From UMGS1225 sp034086705 (GTDB lineage: Bacteria > Bacillota > Clostridia > Oscillospirales > CAG-272): 8,986 bases of DNA. The translations under genes were made by a program, and so were the position numbers. This document shows, piece after piece, positions 1-6,279 of the stretch (positions are counted from its first letter, which is position 1; every line of letters begins with the position of its first letter). The notes under the pieces were generated by a model. The model saw only the letters and a list, made by a program, of their open reading frames with translations, did not search any database and was not told the origin of the DNA. The stretch spans positions 1-8,986 of the forward strand of contig JAXDZV010000077.1 in assembly GCA_034086705.1 (NCBI GenBank). Reading direction: 5' to 3'.

Positions 1-54
1 AATTTCTATTTTTTGTTCTTTTGTCCATACTCGTTTCTTCTGCCCTTTTTTCAT
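1..54 (-). CDS. IS3-family transposase OrfA, N-terminal 18 residues (partial, runs off the left edge)
   Basis: The minus strand encodes MKKGQKKRVWTKEQKIEI from an ATG at 54, preceded by GGGAGGT (61-67) with a six-base gap to the start. A lysine- and arginine-rich start followed by W-T-x-E-x-K-x-x-I is typical of the beginning of the DNA-binding OrfA protein of IS3-family elements, just before the first helix-turn-helix. The frame is open to base 1. OrfA normally binds the element ends and, by programmed -1 frameshifting with OrfB, gives the active transposase. Whether this copy is intact beyond the window cannot be seen. Confidence 0.6.
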   Translation of the reverse strand, partial: MKKGQKKRVWTKEQKIEI

Positions 55-88
55 TTTGATACCTCCCATATATATTTTAGCATAAGAA

Positions 89-127
89 AAAGGTAGATAC
101 ATGGTGGTTTTCCACGTGTCTACCTTT
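89..127. repeat. Hairpin in the IS leader, 16-bp stem
   Basis: Bases 89-104 pair with 112-127 across a 7-base loop. The stem has 16 positions with one A-C mismatch and one G-T pair. It lies between the terminal repeat and the orfA ribosome binding site, so it would form in any transcript entering the element from outside. It has no T-run in the orfA direction. In some insertion sequences such leader structures limit transposase expression from external promoters; that role here is inference. Confidence 0.65.
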
Positions 128-153
128 ATTTTACTATTGCATTTGACGGGTGG
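127..153 (-). repeat. Left terminal inverted repeat (IRL) of the IS
   Basis: Read inward on the minus strand this is CCACCCGTCAAATGC followed by AATAGTAAAATA. Aligned without gaps to the right-hand repeat (8483-8509, plus strand) it matches in 19 of 27 positions, including the blocks GTCAA and GTAAAATA. The match between two segments over 8 kb apart, in inverted relation and each placed correctly next to orfA or orfB, is good evidence that these are IS ends. Confidence 0.65.
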
Positions 154-175
154 TTGTGATTAACATTGCTGAAAT

Positions 176-1069
176 TCAGGAAACCATTTCTCGTGCGGCA
201 TTTGCACTGTTTTCAGCTGCTGTTCGCATGGTATATTCACTGACGTCTAAAATGGTTTCTCCGTCAATCTGTAAAGCGGTTGGCCGATCAAAGCATACTG
301 TGACCTCTCGACCGGTCAGAATGGTAACAATTTTTTTCTTCTCAACATGGGTGCCTTTAAAAATCAACGGGAACGTCATCAAAGCCTGCAATTTGCTGTT
401 TGCACGGTAGACCATGGTTGAGATAGAGCCTTCGGTGTTCAGACGGTTCTGGGTCGGCGTTGGCATCATCCCGCCGCCGTAAAATCTGCCATGCATTGTC
501 GGGGCAAGCCAAACATGGTCAAACGTGTGCGTTACACCGTCTACCGTAACGGTGGCATTGGTTGGCTTGTAGTGAAACAGAAGCCCCTTGATAGCAATGA
601 AGGTATAATTCACCGGTTTATCCGAGCTGGCACGCTGCTTGTCTCCGACTTCACAGCAATATCCGTCAATTCCGTAACCAACACCATTCAACACGCGATA
701 CTGCTTGCCTTTTACCGTGACTGTTGGCAGCCCTTTGAGATATTGGCCGATTTCCACCGGCTTTTCGAGCGGAGTTCCGCCGATATCATGTAGAAAATCG
801 TTGCCGCTACCGGTGGCAAAATACAGAATTCTTTCCGGCAGCGCAATGTGCTTGGTATCGTTGATGAACCGATTCAAAGTACCGTCTCCGCCACAGAGCA
901 CTAATGTATCTGTTGCATCCATCCCAGCAAAGAACATTCCGTAGTCGAGTATTTTTGTCATGTCGGTATAACAGCATGTTCCATCGGTTAGAAAAGGTTC
1001 TGCCAATTTGCAGTCCTTCGCGCAACGCCCATTTCCTGCAAAGGGATTGAATAAAATATGATAGACCAT
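176..1069 (-). CDS. Diacylglycerol kinase-family lipid kinase (YegS/DgkB/BmrU type)
   Basis: This is a 297-residue protein of the DAGK catalytic superfamily, cytosolic or peripheral to the membrane, which transfers phosphate from ATP to a lipid hydroxyl, most likely diacylglycerol. The family signatures appear in order: NPFAGNG at residues 8-14 (phosphate-binding turn), LCGGDGTLN around 58-66 (nucleotide-binding GGDGT), GSGND at 87-91, GYGIDG at 131-136, and a C-terminal QIDGE at 267-271. About 300 residues is normal for the family. A frame reading further upstream exists, but the ATG at 1069 is chosen because GGGGAG sits six bases before it and the protein starts directly at the conserved first strand. 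The gene lies 86 bp after the carboxypeptidase stop and has its own promoter (1107-1135). No terminator is seen before the IS end. The lipid substrate cannot be read from sequence; a role returning diacylglycerol from teichoic acid synthesis, as for Bacillus DgkB, is possible. Confidence 0.9.
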   Translation of the reverse strand: MVYHILFNPFAGNGRCAKDCKLAEPFLTDGTCCYTDMTKILDYGMFFAGMDATDTLVLCGGDGTLNRFINDTKHIALPERILYFATGSGNDFLHDIGGTPLEKPVEIGQYLKGLPTVTVKGKQYRVLNGVGYGIDGYCCEVGDKQRASSDKPVNYTFIAIKGLLFHYKPTNATVTVDGVTHTFDHVWLAPTMHGRFYGGGMMPTPTQNRLNTEGSISTMVYRANSKLQALMTFPLIFKGTHVEKKKIVTILTGREVTVCFDRPTALQIDGETILDVSEYTMRTAAENSANAAREMVS

Positions 1070-1096
1070 AGGATGCTCCCCTTCTGATAATTTCAA

Positions 1097-1109
1097 ACTG
1101 ACTGTCAGT
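1097..1109. promoter_or_regulatory. Palindromic operator candidate over the lipid-kinase -10
   Basis: The 13-base perfect inverted repeat ACTGAC-T-GTCAGT overlaps the last three bases of the -10 (1107-1112) and covers the predicted transcription start. A bound protein here would block the promoter. The size and symmetry suit a dimeric repressor such as a TetR- or GntR-type protein, but no regulator gene is in the window, so the identity is unknown. Confidence 0.45.
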
Positions 1110-1135
1110 ATAACATGTTTTCTGAAATTTTGCAA
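1107..1135 (-). promoter_or_regulatory. Sigma-A promoter of the lipid kinase gene
   Basis: On the minus strand TTGCAA (1135-1130) and TATACT (1112-1107) are separated by exactly 17 bases. The predicted start of transcription is about 30 bp upstream of the ATG at 1069. This suggests the kinase can be transcribed independently of the carboxypeptidase gene upstream. Confidence 0.6.
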
Positions 1136-1155
1136 TCTTTTTTCGACAAAATACG

Positions 1156-2121
1156 TCAACTGTTTGCAGAGAAGCTGGCTATATACTCTTCCAAGCATAG
1201 CTGTGCATCGAAAATACGTTTGGCATGATATCGTCCAACATATCGGTAGTGCCATGGTTCAAAGGAAACGGAAGTTTGCTCCACCTTGTCTTCGGGGTAC
1301 CGAAGAATAAAGCCAAATTTCCAGGCGTTTTCTCGCAGCCAGGGATAGCTTTTGCTGTTTTGAAAACTAACATCTGCGCCGGAAAGATCATGCATATCCA
1401 CACAAAGCCCCAGCTGATGCTCACTGGTTCCGGGGCGATTGGAGTAAGTCAGTGTGATGGCCTCTGCTTGCGCCTGGCTGAGGGCGGGATTTTTTGCCAT
1501 TTCCTGCTGGGTATAACGGCGAAATAGGGTGTCTTGGTACGCATAGGAGCGATAAGCACTCATAACGGATAGCCCGTAACCGCTGGCGGGATTTACCGTA
1601 AGCTGGCCTTGCGCACTTGCCTCTAAAAACAGGGCTTCCAGCGCTTTGGCCGCATATAATTCCATTTTTTGCGTAGCCCTGCCGTCTTGCCGTGTATTGA
1701 CAAGATCCGTCAGCGTTGGCGGGACATAGTCTGCGGGGAGGGGATGTGTTGCATTGACCAAAGTGAGATAAGCATCCCGATCAGCAGGATTCATATACAT
1801 TTCATATGCGGACAGATCTGCTGTAAATGTCGGCACTATGACCGGTTCTGCCGGCAAAGATTCCGTTTGCGTGGTATCGCTTTGTACTGTGGCAGTATCC
1901 GGCATGGGAGAGGTTGTTTGCGCGGGGGTGTTCTGCGTTTCACTGTTTTTTCGAGTGGCACAGCTGCGCAAAGAAAAAACGAGCAGAAAGATGGCACCGA
2001 CGAGTAGCACAAACAGCAGCAGCGCGCGGCATTGTTTTTTTCTTTTAAGTTTTTTACGTGCGGCACGTCTTTTTTGCAAAGCAGCAGAGCTTGGGATGTG
2101 CCGGGGAGCGTTATTTTGCAT
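1156..2121 (-). CDS. Membrane-anchored D,D-carboxypeptidase, peptidase M15B (VanY/DacB-like)
   Basis: This 321-residue protein is predicted to remove the terminal D-alanine from peptidoglycan stem peptides outside the membrane. Residues 1-32 are very basic and cytosolic, 33-51 form one transmembrane helix, and 56-92 are a Thr/Gln/Ser/Pro-rich linker. The M15B (LAS) catalytic domain fills the rest: SAYRSYAYQ at 188-196, GTSEHQLGLCVDMHD with zinc ligands H235 and D242, and EPWHYRYVG with the catalytic E288 and third zinc ligand H291. All catalytic residues are present. The ATG at 2121 is chosen over upstream in-frame codons because GGAGGTGA lies four bases before it and the basic anchor begins there. 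It is first in the minus-strand set and divergent from uppP. Similar proteins occur both as VanY in glycopeptide resistance and as housekeeping carboxypeptidases; with no vanHAX or vanRS nearby, the housekeeping role is more likely. Confidence 0.9.
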   Translation of the reverse strand: MQNNAPRHIPSSAALQKRRAARKKLKRKKQCRALLLFVLLVGAIFLLVFSLRSCATRKNSETQNTPAQTTSPMPDTATVQSDTTQTESLPAEPVIVPTFTADLSAYEMYMNPADRDAYLTLVNATHPLPADYVPPTLTDLVNTRQDGRATQKMELYAAKALEALFLEASAQGQLTVNPASGYGLSVMSAYRSYAYQDTLFRRYTQQEMAKNPALSQAQAEAITLTYSNRPGTSEHQLGLCVDMHDLSGADVSFQNSKSYPWLRENAWKFGFILRYPEDKVEQTSVSFEPWHYRYVGRYHAKRIFDAQLCLEEYIASFSANS

Positions 2122-2142
2122 ACACTCACCTCCGTTTGCATT

Positions 2143-2171
2143 ATCATAGCATAAAAACCCGTATTCGTCAA
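2143..2171 (-). promoter_or_regulatory. Sigma-A promoter of the D,D-carboxypeptidase gene
   Basis: On the minus strand TTGACG (2171-2166) and TATGAT (2148-2143) are 17 bases apart, and a TGC just before the -10 gives an extended -10. Transcription would begin close to the GGAGGTGA ribosome binding site, leaving a very short leader. Confidence 0.65.
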
Positions 2172-2205
2172 TGTTGCCGGAGATCTTTACAGAAAAACAA
2201 ATGTC

Positions 2206-2233
2206 TTCCGCATCCGTAGATACATGTGCGGAA
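2206..2233. repeat. 7-bp inverted repeat in the divergent intergenic region
   Basis: TTCCGCA (2206-2212) and TGCGGAA (2227-2233) are exact complements separated by 14 bases. The repeat sits roughly midway between the two divergent promoters (2143-2171 and 2271-2299). It could be a shared regulator site or may be chance; there is no T-run that would make it a terminator. Confidence 0.3.
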
Positions 2234-2270
2234 TTGTTTTTCCGGTGTAGCCGGAGAGCGTTGGCATGTA

Positions 2271-2299
2271 TTGCATTGGCCGGCAAACTGTGGTATGAT
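2271..2299 (+). promoter_or_regulatory. Probable sigma-A promoter of the uppP operon
   Basis: TATGAT at 2294-2299 is preceded by TGG, giving an extended -10. A weak -35, TTGCAT (2271-2276), lies 17 bases upstream. The start of transcription would be about 25 bp before the uppP ATG. The -35 matches consensus only in its first half, so the extended -10 probably carries most of the strength. Confidence 0.5.
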
Positions 2300-2330
2300 A
2301 GCGGGGAAAAGAAAAAAGCAGGGGGCAAGT

Positions 2331-3179
2331 ATGCAGGCATTTTTGGAGCTTTTGAAATCTGTATTTTTTGGTGTCGTGGAAGGTATCACGGAATGGCTTC
2401 CGATCAGCAGCACAGGACATATGATTTTGTTAGAGGAAGTGCTGCCCATGCATTTTCAAACAACTGGTTTTTGGGATTTTTATCTGGTTGCCATTCAGCT
2501 CGGTGCAATTTGTGCGGTGTTGCTCTTGTTTTGGAACCGCATTTTTCCGATTTCCTTCCGGGAAAAGCCGATGATTCGCAAAGGTGTGATGGCGCTGTGG
2601 GGAAAAATACTTGTAGCGTGCGTTCCGGCTGCGATTGTAGGAGTGTTGTTTGATGATCTCTTCAACATGCTGTTTTACCATCCGGTGCCGGTGAGCTGTG
2701 CTCTAATCGGATTTGGTGTGCTGTTTTTGGTGGTGGAAACGGTACATCGCAGAAAAAAAGTGGTGCCGCGCGTGCAACGTACCGAGGATATTACTGTAAG
2801 GGATGCTTTCTTAATTGGTTGCTTTCAATTAATTGCCGCTGTTTTCCCCGGTACTTCTCGCTCCGGTGCAACCATCTTGGGCGGTCTTTTGATCGGACTG
2901 TCTCGTACGGTGGCGGCGGAATTTACCTTTTATTTGGCAATTCCCGTTATGTTTGGTGCTTCTTTGCTGAAATTTTTAAAAAGTGGTTTTGGATTTACGC
3001 CATTTGAATTGTGCTCGCTTGGCGTTGGTGCTTTGACGGCATTTGCGGTTTCGATGCTTTGTATTCGTTTTTTGATGGGATATATCAAGCGGCACGATTT
3101 TTGTGTATTTGGCTGGTATCGCATTGTGCTTGGATTGCTGGTTCTTGTTTTGGGTATAACCGGAGTGGTCCTTGTATGA
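2331..3179 (+). CDS. uppP: Undecaprenyl-diphosphatase UppP (BacA)
   Basis: This 282-residue integral membrane protein removes a phosphate from undecaprenyl diphosphate, so that the lipid carrier can be reused for peptidoglycan and other wall polymers; high levels give bacitracin resistance in many bacteria. The first conserved block is GVVEGITEWLPISSTGH (14-30), with the E-x-x-x-E acidic pair at E17 and E21 and H30. The second is PGTSRSGAT (173-181), including the catalytic arginine region. Several hydrophobic helices span the length and the size is usual for BacA. The ATG at 2331 is chosen because the conserved N-terminal helix begins there and AGGGGG lies seven bases upstream; an in-frame extension to 2226 would add a non-conserved hydrophilic leader running through the promoter. 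Its stop codon overlaps the start of the lipoprotein gene (ATGA). Confidence 0.95.
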   Translation: MQAFLELLKSVFFGVVEGITEWLPISSTGHMILLEEVLPMHFQTTGFWDFYLVAIQLGAICAVLLLFWNRIFPISFREKPMIRKGVMALWGKILVACVPAAIVGVLFDDLFNMLFYHPVPVSCALIGFGVLFLVVETVHRRKKVVPRVQRTEDITVRDAFLIGCFQLIAAVFPGTSRSGATILGGLLIGLSRTVAAEFTFYLAIPVMFGASLLKFLKSGFGFTPFELCSLGVGALTAFAVSMLCIRFLMGYIKRHDFCVFGWYRIVLGLLVLVLGITGVVLV

Positions 3180-4612
3180 GACGGAAGATATCTGTTTTCG
3201 TTTGCATTTTGCTATGTGCCGTTTTTGTGTTGGGGGGATGTGCCGACCGAGTAGAGCCACAAGTGCAGAGAGCAGCGCGCACGGACAATGGAAACAGCGG
3301 TGTACCGATGGATTTTTGGTATGGCAAGGCCTTACGCATATCTACGGTGTCGGACGGGGTCATAGCTGAAGATATTTGGTGTGCGGAGAATGATGCGCTG
3401 ATTGGAGATCCCATGTACGATGCTATGCAAAAGCGTGCAAAGACATTGCAGGAAGAATACGGCATCACAGTGCAAACGGTATCACCGCAGACGGATACCG
3501 AAAGCGCATATACGTATTTCAGCCGCGCAATCAAAGCGGCGGATACAACTTTTGATTATATTTGCACAGACGGTGTAACCTCTTATGCGCTCGCAAGGGA
3601 GGGAATGTTGTACGATCTCAGCACGATTGAAGCACTTGATTTGACCAGTGAACTGTGGGATGCAACTATACAGGAACAGTGCATGCTCGGCGGTGTGTAT
3701 TTTCTGACGGGGGAGTATACGACATATGATGATCGGTCGGTACAGCTGATTGCTTTTTCCAAAGAACTTTGGGAGCGTTATGCCGATCTTTTGGGAGCCG
3801 AAGATCCGTATACTTTGGTACAGCAAGGAAGCTGGACACTTGAAAAGATGTACAGCACAGCTGCTTTGGTTGCAGCACAAAAGCAAACAACGGCAGATCG
3901 GGATGCTTTGTACGGTTGTATGCTGACGGATGACGCAATAACAGGTTTTTTGCAAGGAGCAGATGTTCGAATCAGCCGCCCGAATGCACTGATGCAACGC
4001 TTGGACTTTCCGGGAAGCAAAACAGACGCCGTGTGGAATGCACTTGTTTCGTTTTATGCTTCTTCCGCAGTATTAAATCGCTCTGAACGCTCCGGCTTTC
4101 AGCAGGATTATTTTCAAAACGGCGGCAGTTTGTTTTATACGGATACTCTTGCGGGTATTTTGCAAATGCGCGCACTACGGCATGACTTTCGCTTTGGTCT
4201 ATTACCTTATCCCAAATATGATGTGTCTCAGCCTGCTTATTATGCCGCATGCGCTCCAGGCGAAATGGTTTTTATGAGCATGCCAATTACCGTGCGTGAC
4301 GTATCTGCAACAGGATATGCTTTGCAAGCTTTGGCGTATGTTTCCGCTCAAACGCTGACACCGGCCTTTTATGAAAAAGTATTATATGGTAATACTGTGC
4401 GTGATACCGAGTCGGAGCCGATGCTGCGGCTGATTCTTTCTTCGAAAAGTGTGGATTTGGCGAATATGTGCAACTGGGGTGGCTGTGCGGATCTTTTACA
4501 GCAAGCCCTGCACGAAAAATGGGTAGATATTTCCGCACGATATCGGCGTAACGTCCAGCAGATTGAGAAAGATTTTATGAATGACATGCAGCGCTTTGCA
4601 ACACTCCAATAA
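3176..4612 (+). CDS. Extracellular solute-binding lipoprotein (ABC importer substrate-binding type, orphan)
   Basis: This 478-residue protein carries a lipoprotein signal peptide: MRRK, a hydrophobic stretch 5-20 and the lipobox LGGC with the modified cysteine at 22. It should therefore be anchored on the outer face of the membrane. The mature part resembles large family-1 substrate-binding proteins of Clostridia: FDYICTDGV and DLST in the first lobe, the repeated binding-cleft tryptophans, and a C-terminal NWGGCADLL stretch (433-441) similar to the conserved DWGG-like block in these proteins. The ligand is unknown; sugars or oligosaccharides are typical. The start codon overlaps the uppP stop by 4 bp, implying translational coupling, and a weak GGAG lies ten bases upstream. 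No permease or ATPase gene is nearby, so it either serves a transporter encoded elsewhere or has another surface role. An intrinsic terminator follows directly. Confidence 0.8.
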   Translation: MRRKISVFVCILLCAVFVLGGCADRVEPQVQRAARTDNGNSGVPMDFWYGKALRISTVSDGVIAEDIWCAENDALIGDPMYDAMQKRAKTLQEEYGITVQTVSPQTDTESAYTYFSRAIKAADTTFDYICTDGVTSYALAREGMLYDLSTIEALDLTSELWDATIQEQCMLGGVYFLTGEYTTYDDRSVQLIAFSKELWERYADLLGAEDPYTLVQQGSWTLEKMYSTAALVAAQKQTTADRDALYGCMLTDDAITGFLQGADVRISRPNALMQRLDFPGSKTDAVWNALVSFYASSAVLNRSERSGFQQDYFQNGGSLFYTDTLAGILQMRALRHDFRFGLLPYPKYDVSQPAYYAACAPGEMVFMSMPITVRDVSATGYALQALAYVSAQTLTPAFYEKVLYGNTVRDTESEPMLRLILSSKSVDLANMCNWGGCADLLQQALHEKWVDISARYRRNVQQIEKDFMNDMQRFATLQ

Positions 4613-4613
4613 G

Positions 4614-4643
4614 AAAAAAGACTGCCGATGCAGTCTTTTTTTT
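4614..4643 (+). terminator. Intrinsic terminator of the uppP-lipoprotein operon
   Basis: AAAAAAGACTGC (4614-4625) pairs perfectly with the mirrored arm ending at 4641 around a CGAT loop (4626-4629), and the hairpin core GACTGC/GCAGTC is followed by eight T residues (4636-4643). It begins one base after the lipoprotein stop codon and insulates spoIVA from the operon. Confidence 0.9.
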
Positions 4644-4672
4644 GTATACTTCGATAGCTTGTTTCATAGGAT
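4644..4672 (+). promoter_or_regulatory. Candidate sigma-E (mother-cell sporulation) promoter of spoIVA
   Basis: GTATACT (4644-4650) resembles the sigma-E -35 with its central ATA. CATAGGAT (4665-4672) matches the sigma-E -10 consensus CATACAAT in six of eight positions, and the 14-base spacing is correct. spoIVA is a sigma-E gene in Bacillus subtilis, which supports the call. Transcription would start near 4679, so translation must start downstream of that base. Confidence 0.55.
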
Positions 4673-4702
4673 GTACAAATGAATCCGTTTGGAGGAAAAA
4701 GC

Positions 4703-6181
4703 ATGACGAGCACGAAGATATACGAAGATATTGCAAAACGAAGCAATGGAGAGATTTGTCTTGGCGTTGTAGGACCTGTTCGAAGCGGAAAGTCGACCTT
4801 TATTAAGCGCTTTATGGAAACGCTTGTGCTGCCGAATATGCAGAATGCAAATGAGGCAGAAAGGGCACGGGATGAGATGCCGCAGAGCGCAGGCGGAAAA
4901 ACAGTGATGACGACGGAGCCGAAGTTTATTCCTGAAAAAGCTGCGGCAGTTTCTCTGGAGGGGGGCGTGTGTTGCCGGGTCAAGTTGTGTGACTGTGTCG
5001 GTTTTTTGATTCCGGGTGTGCTGGGGGATACCGAGGACGGTGCGGTGCGCATGGTTCATACCCCTTGGCAAGAAGAGCCGATTCCCTTTGAGCAGGCGGC
5101 GCACATCGGCACTGAGAAAGTGATTCGGGAACATGCAACTGTTGGCGTCGTGGTGACAACAGACGGTTCTATCGGAGAATTCAGTCGGGAAGATTATAAA
5201 GCAGCGGAAGCAAAAACGGTGGCTGCATTGCAAAAAGCAGGGAAGCCGTTTGTCATTGTTTGCAATGCAGCTGATACGGCCAGCGAAGAAGCAATGTCAT
5301 TGGCACTTTCTTTAGAGCAGGAATATGGAGTTCCTGTTGCCTTGGTGAACTGTCAGAAACTGGACGGCGAGGATGTTCGCCATATTCTGGAATTACTGCT
5401 GTATGAGTTCCCGCTTCGCGAGGTACGGATTCGAATTCCCGCCTGGCTACGTGCTTTGCCTGTAGGCGCGGAGTTGCCTCGTATGCTGACGAAAACAATG
5501 GCTGCGTGCGCGGGGCGTGCACGAAAGCTGGCAGACATATCTGCAGTGTTTTGCGATGAAGTGGAGCAGGAGGATATCAGTGGCGTTTCTGTGGAAAGCA
5601 TCGACGCATCAGATGGCAGTGCAAAGCTGAATTTACAACTTCGGGAAGGGCTTTTTTACGAAGTATTACAACAACAAAGTGGGTTACCAATTGCAAATGA
5701 GGCAGATCTTTTGCATCAAATACGTGAATTGGCTGCGGTGCGGCAGGCATATGAACATATTCGTGACGCTTTGGAAGAGGTCAATGAAAAAGGCTATGGA
5801 ATTGTGATGCCGGATATGCAGGATTTAAAGCTGGAAGAACCGGAAATTGTCAAGCAGAGTGCGGGATACGGTGTGAAACTGCGGGCAAGTGCGCCTTCCA
5901 TTCATATGATTCGCGCACAGATCGAAGCGGAGGTATCTCCTATCGTCGGTACTGAGCAGCAGTCTGAGGAAATCGTAAAATATTTGTTGCGTGAATTTGA
6001 AGAAGATCCCGCTCAGCTTTGGGAAACAGATATTTTCGGAAAATCTTTGCATGAACTCATCAATGAGGGATTACATACGAAACTATCTCATATGCCGGAT
6101 GATGCACGGCAAAAATTAGCGGATACAATCAGCCGCATCATCAACGAGGGTAGTGGAGGACTCATCTGTATTTTGCTCTAA
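4703..6181 (+). CDS. spoIVA: Stage IV sporulation protein A, spore coat morphogenetic ATPase
   Basis: SpoIVA hydrolyses ATP to polymerise into the basement layer of the spore coat on the forespore outer membrane in the mother cell. The protein has 492 residues, the same length as I recall for the B. subtilis protein, with close similarity throughout. The Walker A motif GPVRSGKST spans 24-32 (K30), the conserved TTEPKF block 70-75, and the Walker-B-like DCVG 97-100. TPWQEEPIPF (120-129), APSIHMI (397-403) and the C-terminal NEGSGGL (481-487) are also diagnostic. The ATG at 4703 is chosen because GGAGG lies seven bases upstream and the N-terminus then aligns with known SpoIVA. An upstream ATG at 4679 would add eight residues but coincides with the predicted transcription start. 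A cluster of cysteines (C90, C91, C96, C98) around Walker B is unusual. It stands alone between the operon terminator and the fucosidase promoter. Confidence 0.97.
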   Translation: MTSTKIYEDIAKRSNGEICLGVVGPVRSGKSTFIKRFMETLVLPNMQNANEAERARDEMPQSAGGKTVMTTEPKFIPEKAAAVSLEGGVCCRVKLCDCVGFLIPGVLGDTEDGAVRMVHTPWQEEPIPFEQAAHIGTEKVIREHATVGVVVTTDGSIGEFSREDYKAAEAKTVAALQKAGKPFVIVCNAADTASEEAMSLALSLEQEYGVPVALVNCQKLDGEDVRHILELLLYEFPLREVRIRIPAWLRALPVGAELPRMLTKTMAACAGRARKLADISAVFCDEVEQEDISGVSVESIDASDGSAKLNLQLREGLFYEVLQQQSGLPIANEADLLHQIRELAAVRQAYEHIRDALEEVNEKGYGIVMPDMQDLKLEEPEIVKQSAGYGVKLRASAPSIHMIRAQIEAEVSPIVGTEQQSEEIVKYLLREFEEDPAQLWETDIFGKSLHELINEGLHTKLSHMPDDARQKLADTISRIINEGSGGLICILL

Positions 6182-6196
6182 GTGTTATACGTTCGC

Positions 6197-6225
6197 TTGA
6201 CAGAAGTTGTAAGGCACTCTTGACA
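6197..6225 (+). repeat. Direct repeat CTTGACAG upstream of the fucosidase gene
   Basis: CTTGACAG occurs at 6196-6203 and again at 6219-6226, 23 bp apart. The second copy contains the -35 of the fucosidase promoter. The first copy has no matching -10 at 17 bases, so it is either a decoy, part of a regulator site or coincidence. Confidence 0.35.
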
Positions 6226-6248
6226 GCGGCTGGTTCGCCGGATATAAT
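6220..6248 (+). promoter_or_regulatory. Perfect-consensus sigma-A promoter of the GH95 gene
   Basis: TTGACA (6220-6225), a 17-base spacer and TATAAT (6243-6248) match the sigma-A consensus at all twelve positions. Inside the spacer CGGC (6227-6230) and GCCG (6237-6240) form a short inverted repeat. A promoter this strong usually implies either high expression or control by a repressor. Confidence 0.8.
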
Positions 6249-6279
6249 GAGTTGCCACAGATATGTGAAGGAGAAAAAG

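Larger units (their letters stand above)
1..155 (-). mobile_element. 5' end of an IS3-family (IS150-like) insertion sequence, truncated by the window edge
   Basis: Read on the minus strand, this AT-rich stretch holds a terminal inverted repeat (127-153), a long hairpin (89-127), a possible extended -10 (TGC-TAAAAT, 74-82), a strong ribosome binding site (61-67) and the first codons of orfA. Its terminal repeat aligns with the one at 8483-8509 in 19 of 27 positions, which marks both as ends of related elements. The exact outer boundary is uncertain: the aligned repeat stops at 153 and I could not place a terminal dinucleotide. Only about 20 bp separate this end from the stop codon of the lipid kinase gene. 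The family is assigned from the orfA start and the matching ends; no target duplication can be examined. Confidence 0.7.

Noticed and set aside
1156..2121. Glycopeptide resistance (vanY in a van cluster)
   Set aside because: The M15B domain is real, but no vanHAX, vanRS or other van genes are in the window, so a resistance call is not supported.
2174..2286. TTGCCGG/CCGGCAA inverted pair about 100 bp apart
   Set aside because: Seven bases at this distance is easily chance and the pair does not frame any promoter sensibly.
2226..2330. N-terminal extension of UppP to an upstream in-frame ATG
   Set aside because: The extension would be translated from within the predicted promoter, is hydrophilic and unconserved, and lacks a suitable ribosome binding site.
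4679..4702. Alternative spoIVA start eight codons upstream
   Set aside because: It sits at the predicted transcription start and lacks a ribosome binding site, whereas the ATG at 4703 has GGAGG and gives the standard 492-residue protein.
4369..5052. Minus-strand open frame (227 codons) opposite the lipoprotein end and spoIVA start
   Set aside because: It crosses a strong terminator and two real genes on the other strand, and its translation is rich in Ser/Arg/Cys without recognisable motifs.
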